From positions 1 through 52,249 of the forward strand of contig NZ_CAMLJP010000036.1 of assembly GCF_946480385.1 (NCBI RefSeq): a stretch of DNA of 52,249 nt, in the 5' to 3' direction. Position numbers and translations under genes: made by a program. Shown in pieces: positions 10,010 through 21,136 of the stretch. The stretch comes from an uncultured Azospirillum sp. GTDB taxonomy: Bacteria; Pseudomonadota; Alphaproteobacteria; Azospirillales; Azospirillaceae. The notes below the pieces were generated by a model, which was not told the origin of the DNA, made no database searches, and saw only the letters and a program-made list of their open reading frames with translations. Position 1 is the first letter of the stretch, and the number at the start of each line of letters is the position of its first letter.

Positions 10010-10486
10010 TCAGGCGACCGGCGCGCCGTCCTCCGCGGTCGCGGTGCCCGCCTGCATGTGTGTGATGATCCGCTTCATCAGGCGGCCCAGCATCGCCCGC
10101 TCATCCTCCGCCATGGCGGCGAGCGGCGGGGTCAGCGACTGGCGCAGGGGATCGCGGTGCAGCAGGGCCCGCCCCTCGTCCGTCAGGTCGAACAGCCAGC
10201 CGCGCTTGAATCCCGGATGTGGACGGCGGGCCAGGAACCCCTTGTCCACCAGGGTGGACACGGTGCGCGACACCGGCGCCAGATGGATCCGCTGGAACCG
10301 GGCCAGTGCGGTCAGGGTGCGCGCCGGCTCCGGCGCGTCGTGGAAATAGCGCAGGGCCACCCATTGCGCTGGGAAAAGCCCTTCGGTGAAGCTGATGCCA
10401 TAGACAAGCCGGCTGACCTGATCCAGCAATGTGACCAGATCCTCGTCTGTCGACCAAGCGTCGCCATCCCCCGGCCTTTCCGACAC
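10010..10486 (-). CDS. MarR-family transcriptional regulator
   Basis: A 158-residue protein with the size and pattern of a MarR winged-helix dimer. A first helix region is followed by a helix-turn-helix with PVSRTVSTLVDKGFLARRP (recognition helix plus wing start), a wing ending in FDLTDEGRALL, and a long C-terminal dimerisation helix. The GTG at 10486 is preferred because GGAGAG sits six bases before it; the frame is open to a TTG at 10531, without a good ribosome site there. It diverges from the HAD phosphatase gene at 10734, so the 250-bp gap may hold its operator. MarR proteins usually repress nearby genes and release on binding small aromatic or oxidised ligands. The ligand cannot be told here. 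Confidence 0.85.
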   Translation of the reverse strand: MSERPGDGDAWSTDEDLVTLLDQVSRLVYGISFTEGLFPAQWVALRYFHDAPEPARTLTALARFQRIHLAPVSRTVSTLVDKGFLARRPHPGFKRGWLFDLTDEGRALLHRDPLRQSLTPPLAAMAEDERAMLGRLMKRIITHMQAGTATAEDGAPVA

Positions 10487-10733
10487 GCGCTTCTCTCCCT
10501 GCAGGCATTGCGCCGAACATACCGGCGGCAAGCTTGGGCGTGGACTGTAGCGAAGTCAACGCGCCAGCGGAAGCGCCAGTCTTCGCGCCCGCGTGGTGGA
10601 ACCCGGTGAAAGTTCGCGTAGGTTATCGTTGAGGAAAATCCATCACTGTCTTCGGCAAATCCTTGGCGAAACGCGCCGGGCGGCCCCACCTCTGGTCCTG
10701 TCGAATTCGACCCGCCTCCACAACCTGCGGACA

Positions 10734-11435
10734 ATGGACATGACCGGCTTTCCCCACCTGACCAACGCCTTCCTGTTCGACCTTGACGGCACGTTGACCG
10801 ACACGGTGTACCAGCATGTGCTGGCCTGGAAGGAGGCGCTGGACGAGGAGGGCATCGCCCTGTCGGTCTGGCGCATCCACCGCAAGATCGGCATGAGCGG
10901 CGGACTGTTCACCAACATGCTGCTGCGCGAGACCGGCCTTGCCATCGACCAGGACCTGCTCGACCGGCTGCGCCACCGCCATGCACAGGCCTACAAGCGG
11001 CTGGCGGCCGGCGTTGTGCCGCTGCCCGGCGCCCGCGATCTGCTGGACACGCTGACGGAGTTGAACATCCCCTGGGCCATCGCCACCAGCGGCCGGATGG
11101 AGACGGCGCGGCCGGCACTGGAAAAGCTGGGCGTCGATCCGGAGCGCGCCGCGGTCGTCACCCGCGACGAGGTCGAATATGCCAAGCCCGACCCGGACCT
11201 GTTCCTGGCCGCCGCCGCGCGCATCGGCGTCGACATCGCCAGCGCCTTCGTGGTCGGCGACAGCATCTGGGACATGATCGCCGCCAAACGGGCGCGCGCG
11301 CTCGGCATCGGCCTGCTGTCCGGTGGCTATGGCCGGGAGGAGCTTGAGCGCTCCGGCGCGTTGCGCGTCTACGAGGATCCGGCCGATATGCTGGATCATC
11401 TTGACGAGGTCGGCGGGCGCCGAGGACTGGCGTAG
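10734..11435 (+). CDS. HAD-superfamily phosphatase (phosphoglycolate phosphatase/beta-PGM-like)
   Basis: A 233-residue protein with all four HAD motifs: DLDGTLTD near residue 14 (nucleophile and acid/base Asp), a TSG motif II in IATSGR, motif III Lys followed by PDPDLF, and motif IV GDSIWD. An alpha-helical cap after motif I places it in subfamily I, with phosphoglycolate phosphatases, beta-phosphoglucomutases and sugar-phosphate phosphatases. The ATG at 10734 is chosen because the HAD fold begins right after it; the longer frame back to 10593 adds residues unlike the family. The substrate is probably a small sugar phosphate or phosphoglycolate, but the cap residues do not let me choose. Confidence 0.9.
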   Translation: MDMTGFPHLTNAFLFDLDGTLTDTVYQHVLAWKEALDEEGIALSVWRIHRKIGMSGGLFTNMLLRETGLAIDQDLLDRLRHRHAQAYKRLAAGVVPLPGARDLLDTLTELNIPWAIATSGRMETARPALEKLGVDPERAAVVTRDEVEYAKPDPDLFLAAAARIGVDIASAFVVGDSIWDMIAAKRARALGIGLLSGGYGREELERSGALRVYEDPADMLDHLDEVGGRRGLA

Positions 11436-11517
11436 TAAAAGAACAGCCTACATCAGGTAACTGGTCTGTCTCCCGCTCGCGCAACCAATCGGAGCGCTGC
11501 GATCATCTTCCGCAGTC

Positions 11518-11549
11518 TGCATCATGCACAGTCAAAGCGCTATGATGCA
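11518..11549. promoter_or_regulatory. 8-bp perfect inverted repeat upstream of the peptide gene
   Basis: TGCATCAT (11518-11525) and ATGATGCA (11542-11549) are perfect inverted arms 16 bases apart, about 140 bp before the small secreted-peptide start. Further ATCATCATG runs follow. It could be an operator dyad or a leader hairpin. Confidence 0.5.
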
Positions 11550-11685
11550 GTGCAACATCATCATGAAGGACATGCGGGATCGGCGCATTTCATGGCGGCG
11601 CGACGGTGGCAGCATGGGTCTGCCGATGACGCCGACGCCGCTCCCCGACGCCCGATCATCGCAATCCCAGACAAGGAGCCGTCGC

Positions 11686-11871
11686 ATGTCCTCTCATCAG
11701 CCGTCCTCTCACAAGCCCGCCGCGCGCCACACGATCGCCCGCGCCCTTGTCGCTTCGGCCTTCGCGCTGGCCTCGCTGCTGTCGGTCGCCGCCGCTGCCG
11801 CCGTCTCCGCCCAGCCGGACCACGCCGCCCCCGCGTTCGAGATCGACAGCCAGTCCTTCCTGTTCAACTGA
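11686..11871 (+). CDS. Small secreted peptide precursor (61 aa)
   Basis: Not a recognised family. The ATG at 11686 has AAGGAG nine bases upstream, an excellent ribosome site, which supports translation. The 61-residue product has a basic N-terminal region (HKPAARH), a hydrophobic stretch rich in Ala and Leu (residues about 21-39) and a likely signal peptidase I site at AVSA, leaving a mature peptide of about 19 residues ending in DSQSFLFN. An in-frame ATG upstream (11524) lacks a ribosome site. A strong hairpin begins 15 bases after the stop. Possible roles are a signalling or envelope peptide; none can be assigned. Confidence 0.6.
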   Translation: MSSHQPSSHKPAARHTIARALVASAFALASLLSVAAAAAVSAQPDHAAPAFEIDSQSFLFN

Positions 11872-11882
11872 GCGGCATGCGG

Positions 11883-11920
11883 ACAAAAAAAGAGCCGTCG
11901 GTGACACCGGCGGCTCTGAA
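11883..11920. terminator. GC-rich hairpin with T-tract on the minus strand
   Basis: AGAGCCG and CGGCTCT form the base of a stem of about 12 pairs, extended by TCGGTG/CACCGG with one G-T pair. A run of seven A precedes it on the plus strand, so the U-tract follows the hairpin for leftward transcription. It would stop leftward read-through; as a plus-strand terminator it lacks a U-tract. Confidence 0.6.
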
Positions 11921-11984
11921 GTCCGAGAGGAACGTCCAACAAGTTGTGCCGGGTCAACCCACGGCGCATCCAGCGGTACGATTC

Positions 11985-11998
11985 TAATATACTAATAT
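11985..11998. promoter_or_regulatory. AT-rich operator-like site A
   Basis: TAATATACTAATAT stands out in GC-rich DNA. Its reverse complement shares 13 bases (ATATTAGTATATT) with the site in the uxaB promoter at 17973-17994. It lies downstream of the exuT-like gene with no obvious gene to control, so its role is unclear. Confidence 0.45.
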
Positions 11999-12077
11999 CT
12001 CATCCACGTGGCAAGCGGCTTCGCCGCATCGCGGTCAGCTTTCTTGCCCATCGCTTCCATCGGTATGGACCAATGCG

Positions 12078-12110
12078 AAACGCCCCCCGGCGCTGTGCCG
12101 GAGGGCGTCT
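12078..12110 (-). terminator. Terminator of the exuT-like gene
   Basis: On the minus strand an inverted repeat GACGCCCTCCGGC / GCCGGGGGGCGTT with a short loop is followed by a T-rich stretch, about 45-70 bases after the stop at 12150. It fits a Rho-independent terminator. Confidence 0.65.
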
Positions 12111-12149
12111 CAATGGTGGTGACCGTGAAGGTCGGGACCGGATGGACCG

Positions 12150-13445
12150 TCAGTCGGCGCCGGCCGTGGCGTTCGGTATGGCGGCGGCGGACTTGCCGCC
12201 GTGCTGGCCCCCCCGCTGACCTAGCACCAGGGCGATGATGGCGAAGGCGGTCAGGTCGAACACGGTCAGGCAGGCGAACAGCGGCTCGTACCCGATCGTG
12301 GTGGCGAGCTGGCCGATGATCAGCGAGAAGATCATGCCGCCCATATAGCCGGCCATGCCGCCGAAACCGGTCGCCGTGGCGACGTCCTGCTTCTCGAAGG
12401 TGTCGGTGACCAGGGCATAGAGCAGGCTGGACAGCATCTGGTGGGCGAAGGCGCCGAGCGAGAACAGGAAGATGGCGGCGATCGGGCTGACGGTGAAGCT
12501 GATCAGGGCCGGGCCGACCATGCACACCGCACCCACGCCGACGCCGGCGATGCGGGAGTTGACCAGCGACATCTTGAAGCGCTTGACGAAGAAGGGCGAC
12601 AGGTAACCGCTGAGGATGCAGCCGATGTCACCGGCCAGGAAGGGCAGCCAGGCGAACAGGGCGAACTGCTTGATGTCCATGCCGCGGGTGGAGACCATGT
12701 ACAGCGGGATCCAGAAGCTGAAGGTCTGCCACGCCGGCTCGGTCAGGAAACGGGCGGCGGCGATGCTCCAGAACTTGCCCTTGCCCAGCACGCGCTTCAC
12801 CGACGGCTTCGGCAGTTCGACGTGCGCCTGGCCTTCCAGGATATAATCGTGCTCTTCCTTGGTCAGGCGCGGATGGTTCTCCGGGTTGCGGTACAGCATG
12901 TACCACAGGGCCGACATGCCGACGCCCAGCAGACCGGTGACGATGAAGGCTTCCTGCCAGCCATAGGTCAGCGACAGCCAGATGACGAAGGGCGGGGCGA
13001 CCATCGCGCCGATCGAGCTGCCGGTGTTGAACCAGCCGGTGGCGATGGAGCGTTCCTTGGCCGGGAACCACAGGGTGGAGGTCTTCACGCCCGACGGCAT
13101 CGCCGCCGCCTCGCTGACGCCCAGCAGGCCGCGGAAGAAGGCCATCGACTGCCAACTGCCGGCCAGTGCATGCGCGGCGGCGGCGGCGCCCCAGACGAAG
13201 GCGAACATCGCATAACCGAGCTTCAGCCCGACGAGATCGGTGATGTATCCGGCGATCGGCTGCATCAGGCTGTAGCAGAGCTGGAAGGCGCTGACGATGA
13301 AGGAATACTGCTCGGTCGAGAAGTGAAGCTGTTCCTTGAGCGTCGGCGCCAGGATGCCCAGCGTGTTGCGGTCGATGTAGTTGACCACGGTGCCCAGCAT
13401 CATCAGGGCAAGGATTTGCCACCGCAAACCACGGATCTTGTTCAT
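12150..13445 (-). CDS. exuT: MFS hexuronate:H+ symporter (ACS family, ExuT-like)
   Basis: A 431-residue polytopic membrane protein of the major facilitator superfamily, anion:cation symporter branch. The N-terminus LALMMLGTVVNYIDRNTLGILAP is the hallmark of ExuT/GudP/DgoT transporters (first helix ending in YxDR), and the order of twelve helices with a central cytoplasmic loop (LTKEEHDYILEGQ) fits. Members carry galacturonate, glucuronate, glucarate or galactonate with protons. Galacturonate or another hexuronate is the favoured substrate because uxaB (tagaturonate reductase) has the same operator-like site in its promoter. It is a single-gene leftward unit with its own promoter (13603-13632) and terminator. 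The exact substrate is inferred, not shown. Confidence 0.85.
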   Translation of the reverse strand: MNKIRGLRWQILALMMLGTVVNYIDRNTLGILAPTLKEQLHFSTEQYSFIVSAFQLCYSLMQPIAGYITDLVGLKLGYAMFAFVWGAAAAAHALAGSWQSMAFFRGLLGVSEAAAMPSGVKTSTLWFPAKERSIATGWFNTGSSIGAMVAPPFVIWLSLTYGWQEAFIVTGLLGVGMSALWYMLYRNPENHPRLTKEEHDYILEGQAHVELPKPSVKRVLGKGKFWSIAAARFLTEPAWQTFSFWIPLYMVSTRGMDIKQFALFAWLPFLAGDIGCILSGYLSPFFVKRFKMSLVNSRIAGVGVGAVCMVGPALISFTVSPIAAIFLFSLGAFAHQMLSSLLYALVTDTFEKQDVATATGFGGMAGYMGGMIFSLIIGQLATTIGYEPLFACLTVFDLTAFAIIALVLGQRGGQHGGKSAAAIPNATAGAD

Positions 13446-13602
13446 GTTTTCCTCACATGCCTGCCACGGCAGGCGCCGGTGCGCACGTACAGGCCCTAAG
13501 GCGGCGATCCTCGGGCGGGGATGCCTTGCCGGCGGGGGTTCGGTGCCGGGCGACGGGGTCGCTTCCGCTTCGTTTCAAGGGGGCGGGAGCATCGCTGGTG
13601 GA

Positions 13603-13632
13603 GTTATATTAATATATCAGTGTGGGGTTCAA
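13603..13632 (-). promoter_or_regulatory. exuT promoter overlapped by AT-rich operator-like site B
   Basis: On the minus strand TTGAAC (13627-13632) and TATAAC (13603-13608) are 18 bases apart, a good sigma-70 pair. The spacer and -10 contain the perfect palindrome TATATTAATATA (13605-13616) within TTATATTAATATATCAG. Binding there would block polymerase. The uxaB promoter has the same geometry. Confidence 0.65.
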
Positions 13633-13860
13633 GTGGTTTTCCGAGGCCGCCTTCGGTCCCTGCGAAAATGTCGCAGGACGATGGTGCGGTGCGTTGATTT
13701 CTTCGCAATTGCAGCATAATCACGCCCGTTGCCGACGGATGCTTCTTTGCTGCAATGTAACTGCGGGTTGAACGCCTGTTCTTCTGTTCGGATTCTTGGG
13801 CGAGACCTGATCTCCCCTGCGCATCCGCATGTAGGAAGCCACAGCGCCCGGTCGCAATAA

Positions 13861-13874
13861 ATGACCTGGATCAA
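13861..13874. promoter_or_regulatory. FnrL/FixK-like box
   Basis: ATGACCTGGATCAA differs from the ideal TTGAT-N4-ATCAA only in the left half, and differs by one base from TTGACCTGGATCAA, a form common at alphaproteobacterial FnrL/FixK sites. It precedes nifJ by about 335 bp and would make low-oxygen control of nifJ likely. Confidence 0.55.
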
Positions 13875-13982
13875 AGGGCTGCGTCCACCCTGTGACGCTC
13901 CCGGCGGCAGGTTTCACCCCATCGCCCGCCCGCTGTCCCGCGGCAAAGCCCGGCATTCATCCGATGCTGCGCTGCGACGAAT

Positions 13983-13998
13983 TGGGGCCTTCCTTGCA
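13983..13998 (+). promoter_or_regulatory. Possible sigma-54 promoter of nifJ
   Basis: TGGGGCCTTCCTTGCA has the GG and GC doublets at the exact -24/-12 spacing of the TGGCAC-N5-TTGCA consensus, with two mismatches in the -24 part. I found no NifA site (TGT-N10-ACA) upstream, only a TGT-N8-ACA near 13831. The call rests on this match alone. Confidence 0.4.
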
Positions 13999-14002
13999 AA
14001 AG

Positions 14003-14013
14003 TAATATATCAG
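14003..14013. promoter_or_regulatory. AT-rich operator-like site C before nifJ
   Basis: TAATATATCAG repeats 11 bases of site B exactly and differs by one base from the uxaB site. It starts five bases after the putative -12 element, where the transcription start would be. Confidence 0.45.
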
Positions 14014-14208
14014 ACGTTGGCGCAGCGCAGAACGGCCTCACCCGGAAATTCTGCGCGGAACTGACGAGTGTCAATGTGTCCGGCCCGCTCCGGATGGACC
14101 ATTCCCCCTGGCCGACAGCCGTCTTCCGCCGGTTTTTGAAAACGCCTTCCCATTAGCGAAGACGCGCCGAGGGAGACGACCGTCGCCAGCAGAGAGGACA
14201 TTTCCGGC

Positions 14209-17799
<3,591 letters not shown>

Positions 17800-17810
17800 G
17801 GGAGGCGCTA

Positions 17811-17915
17811 GACCCCCACCTAACCTCCCCCGCTGGGCGGGGGAGGGACTGCCGCTGAACGCCGACTAGAGTCCAATCCGCTCCCCCGCCCAGCGGGGGA
17901 GGGTCAGGGTGGGGG
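17811..17915. repeat. BIME-like pair of inverted GC-rich palindromes
   Basis: CTCCCCCGCTGGGCGGGGGAG (about 17824-17846) and its inverted near-copy CTCCCCCGCCCAGCGGGGGAG (17881-17901) are each palindromic; together with their flanks (17812-17849 and 17881-17915) they form one larger inverted pair just after nifJ. The layout resembles REP/BIME elements and may act as a transcription stop. It differs in sequence from the two elements at 23500 and 46554. Confidence 0.75.
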
Positions 17916-17960
17916 CAATCGAGGCCCAGGCCCCAACCACAATGCCGCACCCATTTCCCC

Positions 17961-17994
17961 TTGCTCCACCCATTAATATATTAGTATATTTAAT
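17961..17994 (+). promoter_or_regulatory. uxaB promoter with AT-rich operator-like site D
   Basis: TTGCTC (17961-17966) and TATATT (17985-17990) are separated by 18 bases. The spacer and -10 hold TTAATATATTAGTATATTTAAT (17973-17994), containing the palindrome TAATATATTA. Promoter geometry and operator match the exuT promoter, implying a shared repressor, perhaps a GntR-family ExuR/UxuR type; no such gene is in the window. Confidence 0.65.
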
Positions 17995-18060
17995 CCATTG
18001 CCCGCGCCTGCCGTCAACGCACCGGGCTCCGATCTTCAGCTCCTGTAAGGATGCCCAATC

Positions 18061-19566
18061 ATGCGTTCCCTGACCCGTGACCAGCTTGCCGGCGGCGCGT
18101 TCGACGTCGCTCACACCGATGGCGCTCCGACCCTGCCCGTGACCATCCTCCAGGTCGGCGACGGCAATTTCCTGCGCGGTTTCGTCGATTGGATGATCGA
18201 TGTCGCAAACGGCCAAGGGCTCACCAAGGCCGGTGTCGCCATCGCCCAGCCGCTGGACCAGGGCATCGCCCCGCTGCTGAAGGCGCAGGACAACCTCTAT
18301 ACCGTGCTGCTGCGCGGCATCGAGAGCGGTCGCGAGGTCGAATCCCGCCGCGTCGTCTCCTGCGTGTCGGAAGCGCTGAACCCCTATGCCGACTGGGCGC
18401 GGATGGTCGCGCTGGCCACGTCCCCGGCGCTGCGCTTCTTCGTCTCCAACACCACCGAGGCCGGCATCGCCGACCGCGAGGAAGCCTATGCTCCCGGCAC
18501 CTGCCCGGACAGCTTCCCGGCCAAGGTCGCGGCCCTGCTGCATGCCCGCTACACGGCGCTGGGCGGCACGGCCGACAGCGGTCTGGTCTTCCTGCCCTGC
18601 GAGCTGATCGAGGCCAACGGCGCCAACCTGAAGCGCATCGTCCTGGCCCACGCCAAGCGCTGGGGCCTTGAGGCCGGCTTCGCCGACTGGGTCGAGACGC
18701 ACAACCATTTCCTGAACACCCTGGTCGACCGCATCGTCCCCGGCTATCCGAAGGACGAGGCCGCGGCCCTCAGCGCCAAGTGGGGCTATGAGGACAAGCT
18801 GGCCGTTGCCGCCGAGCCGTTCCATGTCTGGGTGATCGAGGGCCCGGCCCATCTGGCCGACGAGCTGCCGCTGCACAAGGCCGGCCTCAACGTGGTGTGG
18901 ACCAACGACCTACAGCCCTACCGCACCCGCAAGGTCCGCATCCTGAACGGCGCCCACACCGCCAGCGCGCTGGCCGCCTATTGCGCCGGTCTCGACACCG
19001 TCAAGTCGATGATGGACGACTCCACCGTCTCCGCCTATCTGAACAAGGTGATGTTCGAGGAGATCGTCCCCTACGTCCCGCTCCCGGAGGCGGAGCGCCA
19101 GGACTACGCCCGCACCATCATGGAGCGCTTCGGCAATCCCTATATCCGGCACGAGCTGATTTCGATCACGTTGAACTCGGTGTCGAAGTGGCAGGTGCGC
19201 GTCCTGCCCAGCCTGAAGGACGCGGTCGCCCGCAACGGCTCGGCCCCGGCCGGCCTGTCCTTCTCGCTGGCGGCCCTGCTGCGCTTCTACCGCGGCTTTG
19301 TCATCAACGGCGCCTGCACCGGCGAGCGCGAGGCCGGGTCCTACCCGATCAGCGACAATGCCGAGGTGATCGCCGCCATGAGCGCCGCCTGGGCCGCCAA
19401 CGTCAATGACCCCAAGGCCCTGGTCGTCGCAGTCCTGTCCGACGTCCGCCTGTGGAAGGAGGACCTGACCGCCATCCCCGGCCTCGCCGCGCGGGTGGCC
19501 GACAGCCTCGCCGCCATCGAGGCGAAGGGCGTGAAGGCCGCCATGGCGGAGTTGGTTGCCGGCTGA
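18061..19566 (+). CDS. uxaB: Tagaturonate reductase (altronate oxidoreductase)
   Basis: A 501-residue polyol-specific long-chain dehydrogenase. It reduces D-tagaturonate to D-altronate with NADH, the second step of galacturonate breakdown. The nucleotide-binding start ILQVGDGNFLRGFVDWMID and the motifs FVSNTTEAGI, LPCELIEANG, STLVDRIVPGYPKDE-like and RKVRILNGAHT closely match the E. coli UxaB pattern rather than mannitol dehydrogenase or fructuronate reductase. AAGGA lies about ten bases before the ATG. It appears as a single gene; uronate isomerase (uxaC) and altronate dehydratase (uxaA) are not in view. The operator-like site links it to the ExuT-like transporter 5 kb upstream, with nifJ between them. 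Confidence 0.88.
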   Translation: MRSLTRDQLAGGAFDVAHTDGAPTLPVTILQVGDGNFLRGFVDWMIDVANGQGLTKAGVAIAQPLDQGIAPLLKAQDNLYTVLLRGIESGREVESRRVVSCVSEALNPYADWARMVALATSPALRFFVSNTTEAGIADREEAYAPGTCPDSFPAKVAALLHARYTALGGTADSGLVFLPCELIEANGANLKRIVLAHAKRWGLEAGFADWVETHNHFLNTLVDRIVPGYPKDEAAALSAKWGYEDKLAVAAEPFHVWVIEGPAHLADELPLHKAGLNVVWTNDLQPYRTRKVRILNGAHTASALAAYCAGLDTVKSMMDDSTVSAYLNKVMFEEIVPYVPLPEAERQDYARTIMERFGNPYIRHELISITLNSVSKWQVRVLPSLKDAVARNGSAPAGLSFSLAALLRFYRGFVINGACTGEREAGSYPISDNAEVIAAMSAAWAANVNDPKALVVAVLSDVRLWKEDLTAIPGLAARVADSLAAIEAKGVKAAMAELVAG

Positions 19567-19621
19567 TCCGGCTGCCGTCTTATGAAGCGGGGCGTGTCGA
19601 TCCGGATGCGCCCCGCAGGGC

Positions 19622-19927
19622 ATGACATCGATGACACCCCTTCTGACCCGGCGGATCGCCGAACTGGAATTGGACGCGGCGGTGCTGCGCCATCGCCTGC
19701 TGCATATCCCGCTCGCGCTGCAAGAGGATTGCGGACTGCAGGCTTGCCATAGGATCATCGGCCGCGAAGCGTTGACCCTGTTCCGGGCCGTCCGGCAGGA
19801 GACGCGCGACGATGACGTTGAATGCGACCGTGCGCTTTGCCGGATCGAGGCCGCCTATCAGCTCGTTCACGACGCGATCGAGGCCCTGGCCGTCCTTGCG
19901 CTCGCCGATCCGCCGACGCGGCACTGA
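19622..19927 (+). CDS. Hypothetical protein (101 aa)
   Basis: Not a recognised family. The frame is open for 101 codons with the G/C-ending codon use of its neighbours, and it fits neatly between uxaB and the lacI-like gene in the same direction. The product is mostly helical in appearance, leucine-, alanine- and arginine-rich (RRIAELELDAAVLRHRLL, AYQLVHDAIEALAVLALAD), with three cysteines and no membrane segment or signal peptide. The ribosome site is weak (GCAGGG); an ATG at 19631 is an alternative start. It may be a small cytoplasmic helical protein or a chance frame. Confidence 0.45.
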   Translation: MTSMTPLLTRRIAELELDAAVLRHRLLHIPLALQEDCGLQACHRIIGREALTLFRAVRQETRDDDVECDRALCRIEAAYQLVHDAIEALAVLALADPPTRH

Positions 19928-19979
19928 CCGGCCGCACCCTGATGGGCCAAGGCCACCTGATGCGTGAGGAAGACCGACG

Positions 19980-21044
19980 ATGCAGTTGACCGAAACCAGG
20001 AAGCGGACGCGCCGCGGCACCCAGCGGGTGACGATGACCGACGTGGCCGCCGCCGCCGACGTGTCGCCCAGCACCGTCTCGCTCTACCTCCGCCGGCCGG
20101 AATCGGTGTCGCGCCACCTCGCCGAACGCATCGCGCGGGTGATCGACGAGATGGGCTATGTGCCCAATCTGGTCGCCGGCAGCCTCGCCGCCGCGCGCAG
20201 CCGCACCGTCGGCGTCATCCTGCCGTCGATCCTGAACTCCTTCTTTGCCGAGACCTACAACACCCTCCAGGGCATGTTCCAGGCCGCGCATTACCAGACC
20301 CTGCTGGGCGTCAGCGAGTTCAGCCCGGAGGAGGAGGAAAGCCTGATCCGCGCCTTCCTCGCCTGGTCGCCGGCGGCGATGGTGGTGACCGGCTTCCACC
20401 ACACCGAACGGACTCGCGCCATGCTGGCCTCCTGCGGCGTGCCGGTGGTGGAGATGTGGGACATGCCCGGCCATCCCGGCGAGGCGGTCAACATCAGCGT
20501 CGGCTTCTCGCATTTCGAGGTCGGCCGCCTGCAGACCAGCCACCTCTACGACCAGGGCAGCCGCAAGGTCGCCTATATCGGCGCCGCCGCCAGCCAGGAT
20601 CTGCGCGTGCGCAGCCGCACCGACGGCTACGAGGCGGAGGTGATGCGCCGCGGCCTGCACGATCCCATCGACTTCACCGTCCCCGACGCCGCGACGACGG
20701 AGGTCGGCCGCTGGCTGATCGACGAGATCCTGACCCGCCATCCCGACATCGATGGCGTGGTCTGCTCCAACGACGCGCTGGCGCTGGGCGTGCTGTTCGA
20801 GGTCACCCGCCGCGACCTGCGCGTGCCCGACGATCTGGCGGTGGTCGGCTTCGGCGATCTGCCCTTCAGCAACTCCTGCCCGCCGCCGCTGACCACCGTC
20901 CGCCCGCCCCAGCGCGAGATCGGCCGTCTCAGCGCCACCCAGATCCTGGCGGCCCTGGATGGGGTTCGTGTCACGGCGAAGCACCACAACCTGGACTGCG
21001 AACTGGTGATCCGCGGCAGCACCCGTCCGCTCAAGAACGGGTAG
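19980..21044 (+). CDS. LacI-family transcriptional regulator (GntR-gluconate type)
   Basis: A 354-residue repressor. The N-terminal helix-turn-helix is plain (VTMTDVAAAADVSPSTVSLYL, residues 17-37), followed by the hinge helix region LVAGSLAAARSRTVGVILP and a periplasmic-binding-protein-like effector domain (SNDALALGVLFE, VVGFGDLPFS). The sequence style matches regulators of gluconate and sugar-acid use. GAGGAAGA precedes the ATG. Position after uxaB suggests a link with sugar acids, but the AT-rich sites A-D lack the central CG expected of a LacI operator, so it is probably not their binder. Effector unknown. Confidence 0.9.
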   Translation: MQLTETRKRTRRGTQRVTMTDVAAAADVSPSTVSLYLRRPESVSRHLAERIARVIDEMGYVPNLVAGSLAAARSRTVGVILPSILNSFFAETYNTLQGMFQAAHYQTLLGVSEFSPEEEESLIRAFLAWSPAAMVVTGFHHTERTRAMLASCGVPVVEMWDMPGHPGEAVNISVGFSHFEVGRLQTSHLYDQGSRKVAYIGAAASQDLRVRSRTDGYEAEVMRRGLHDPIDFTVPDAATTEVGRWLIDEILTRHPDIDGVVCSNDALALGVLFEVTRRDLRVPDDLAVVGFGDLPFSNSCPPPLTTVRPPQREIGRLSATQILAALDGVRVTAKHHNLDCELVIRGSTRPLKNG

Positions 21045-21081
21045 GGAATGTCAATTCACCCCATGGGCGTGTCTGGTTGAC

Positions 21082-21127
21082 GATGGTTGTTATCATTCGG
21101 ATAATGACCATCAATAAGCACAACCAT
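21082..21127. promoter_or_regulatory. Nested inverted repeats before the flavoprotein gene
   Basis: ATGGTTGT (21083-21090) and ACAACCAT (21120-21127) are perfect inverted arms. Between them GATGG/CCATC and TCATT/AATGA (21093-21107, five-base loop) form a second dyad. The 92-bp gap between the lacI-like gene and the oxidase gene is unusually AT-rich. It may be an operator for the neighbouring LacI regulator or a promoter-region hairpin. Confidence 0.5.
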
Positions 21128-21136
21128 TGACCCAGG

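Larger units (their letters stand above)
13446..14208. other. 763-bp divergent control region of exuT and nifJ
   Basis: No convincing gene lies here. It holds the exuT promoter with site B, an FnrL/FixK-like box (13861-13874), a possible sigma-54 promoter (13983-13998) and AT-rich site C (14003-14013). A weaker TTGATT ... TAATCA pair with 17-base spacing (about 13694-13722, plus strand) could be another promoter. Confidence 0.6.

Noticed and set aside
12008..12238. Short plus-strand frames downstream of the exuT-like gene near AT-rich site A.
   Set aside because: They cross the exuT terminator and coding end, lack ribosome sites and look like antisense noise.
13828..13844. NifA upstream activator (TGT-N10-ACA) before nifJ.
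   Set aside because: The best candidate has eight bases between TGT and ACA, the wrong spacing.
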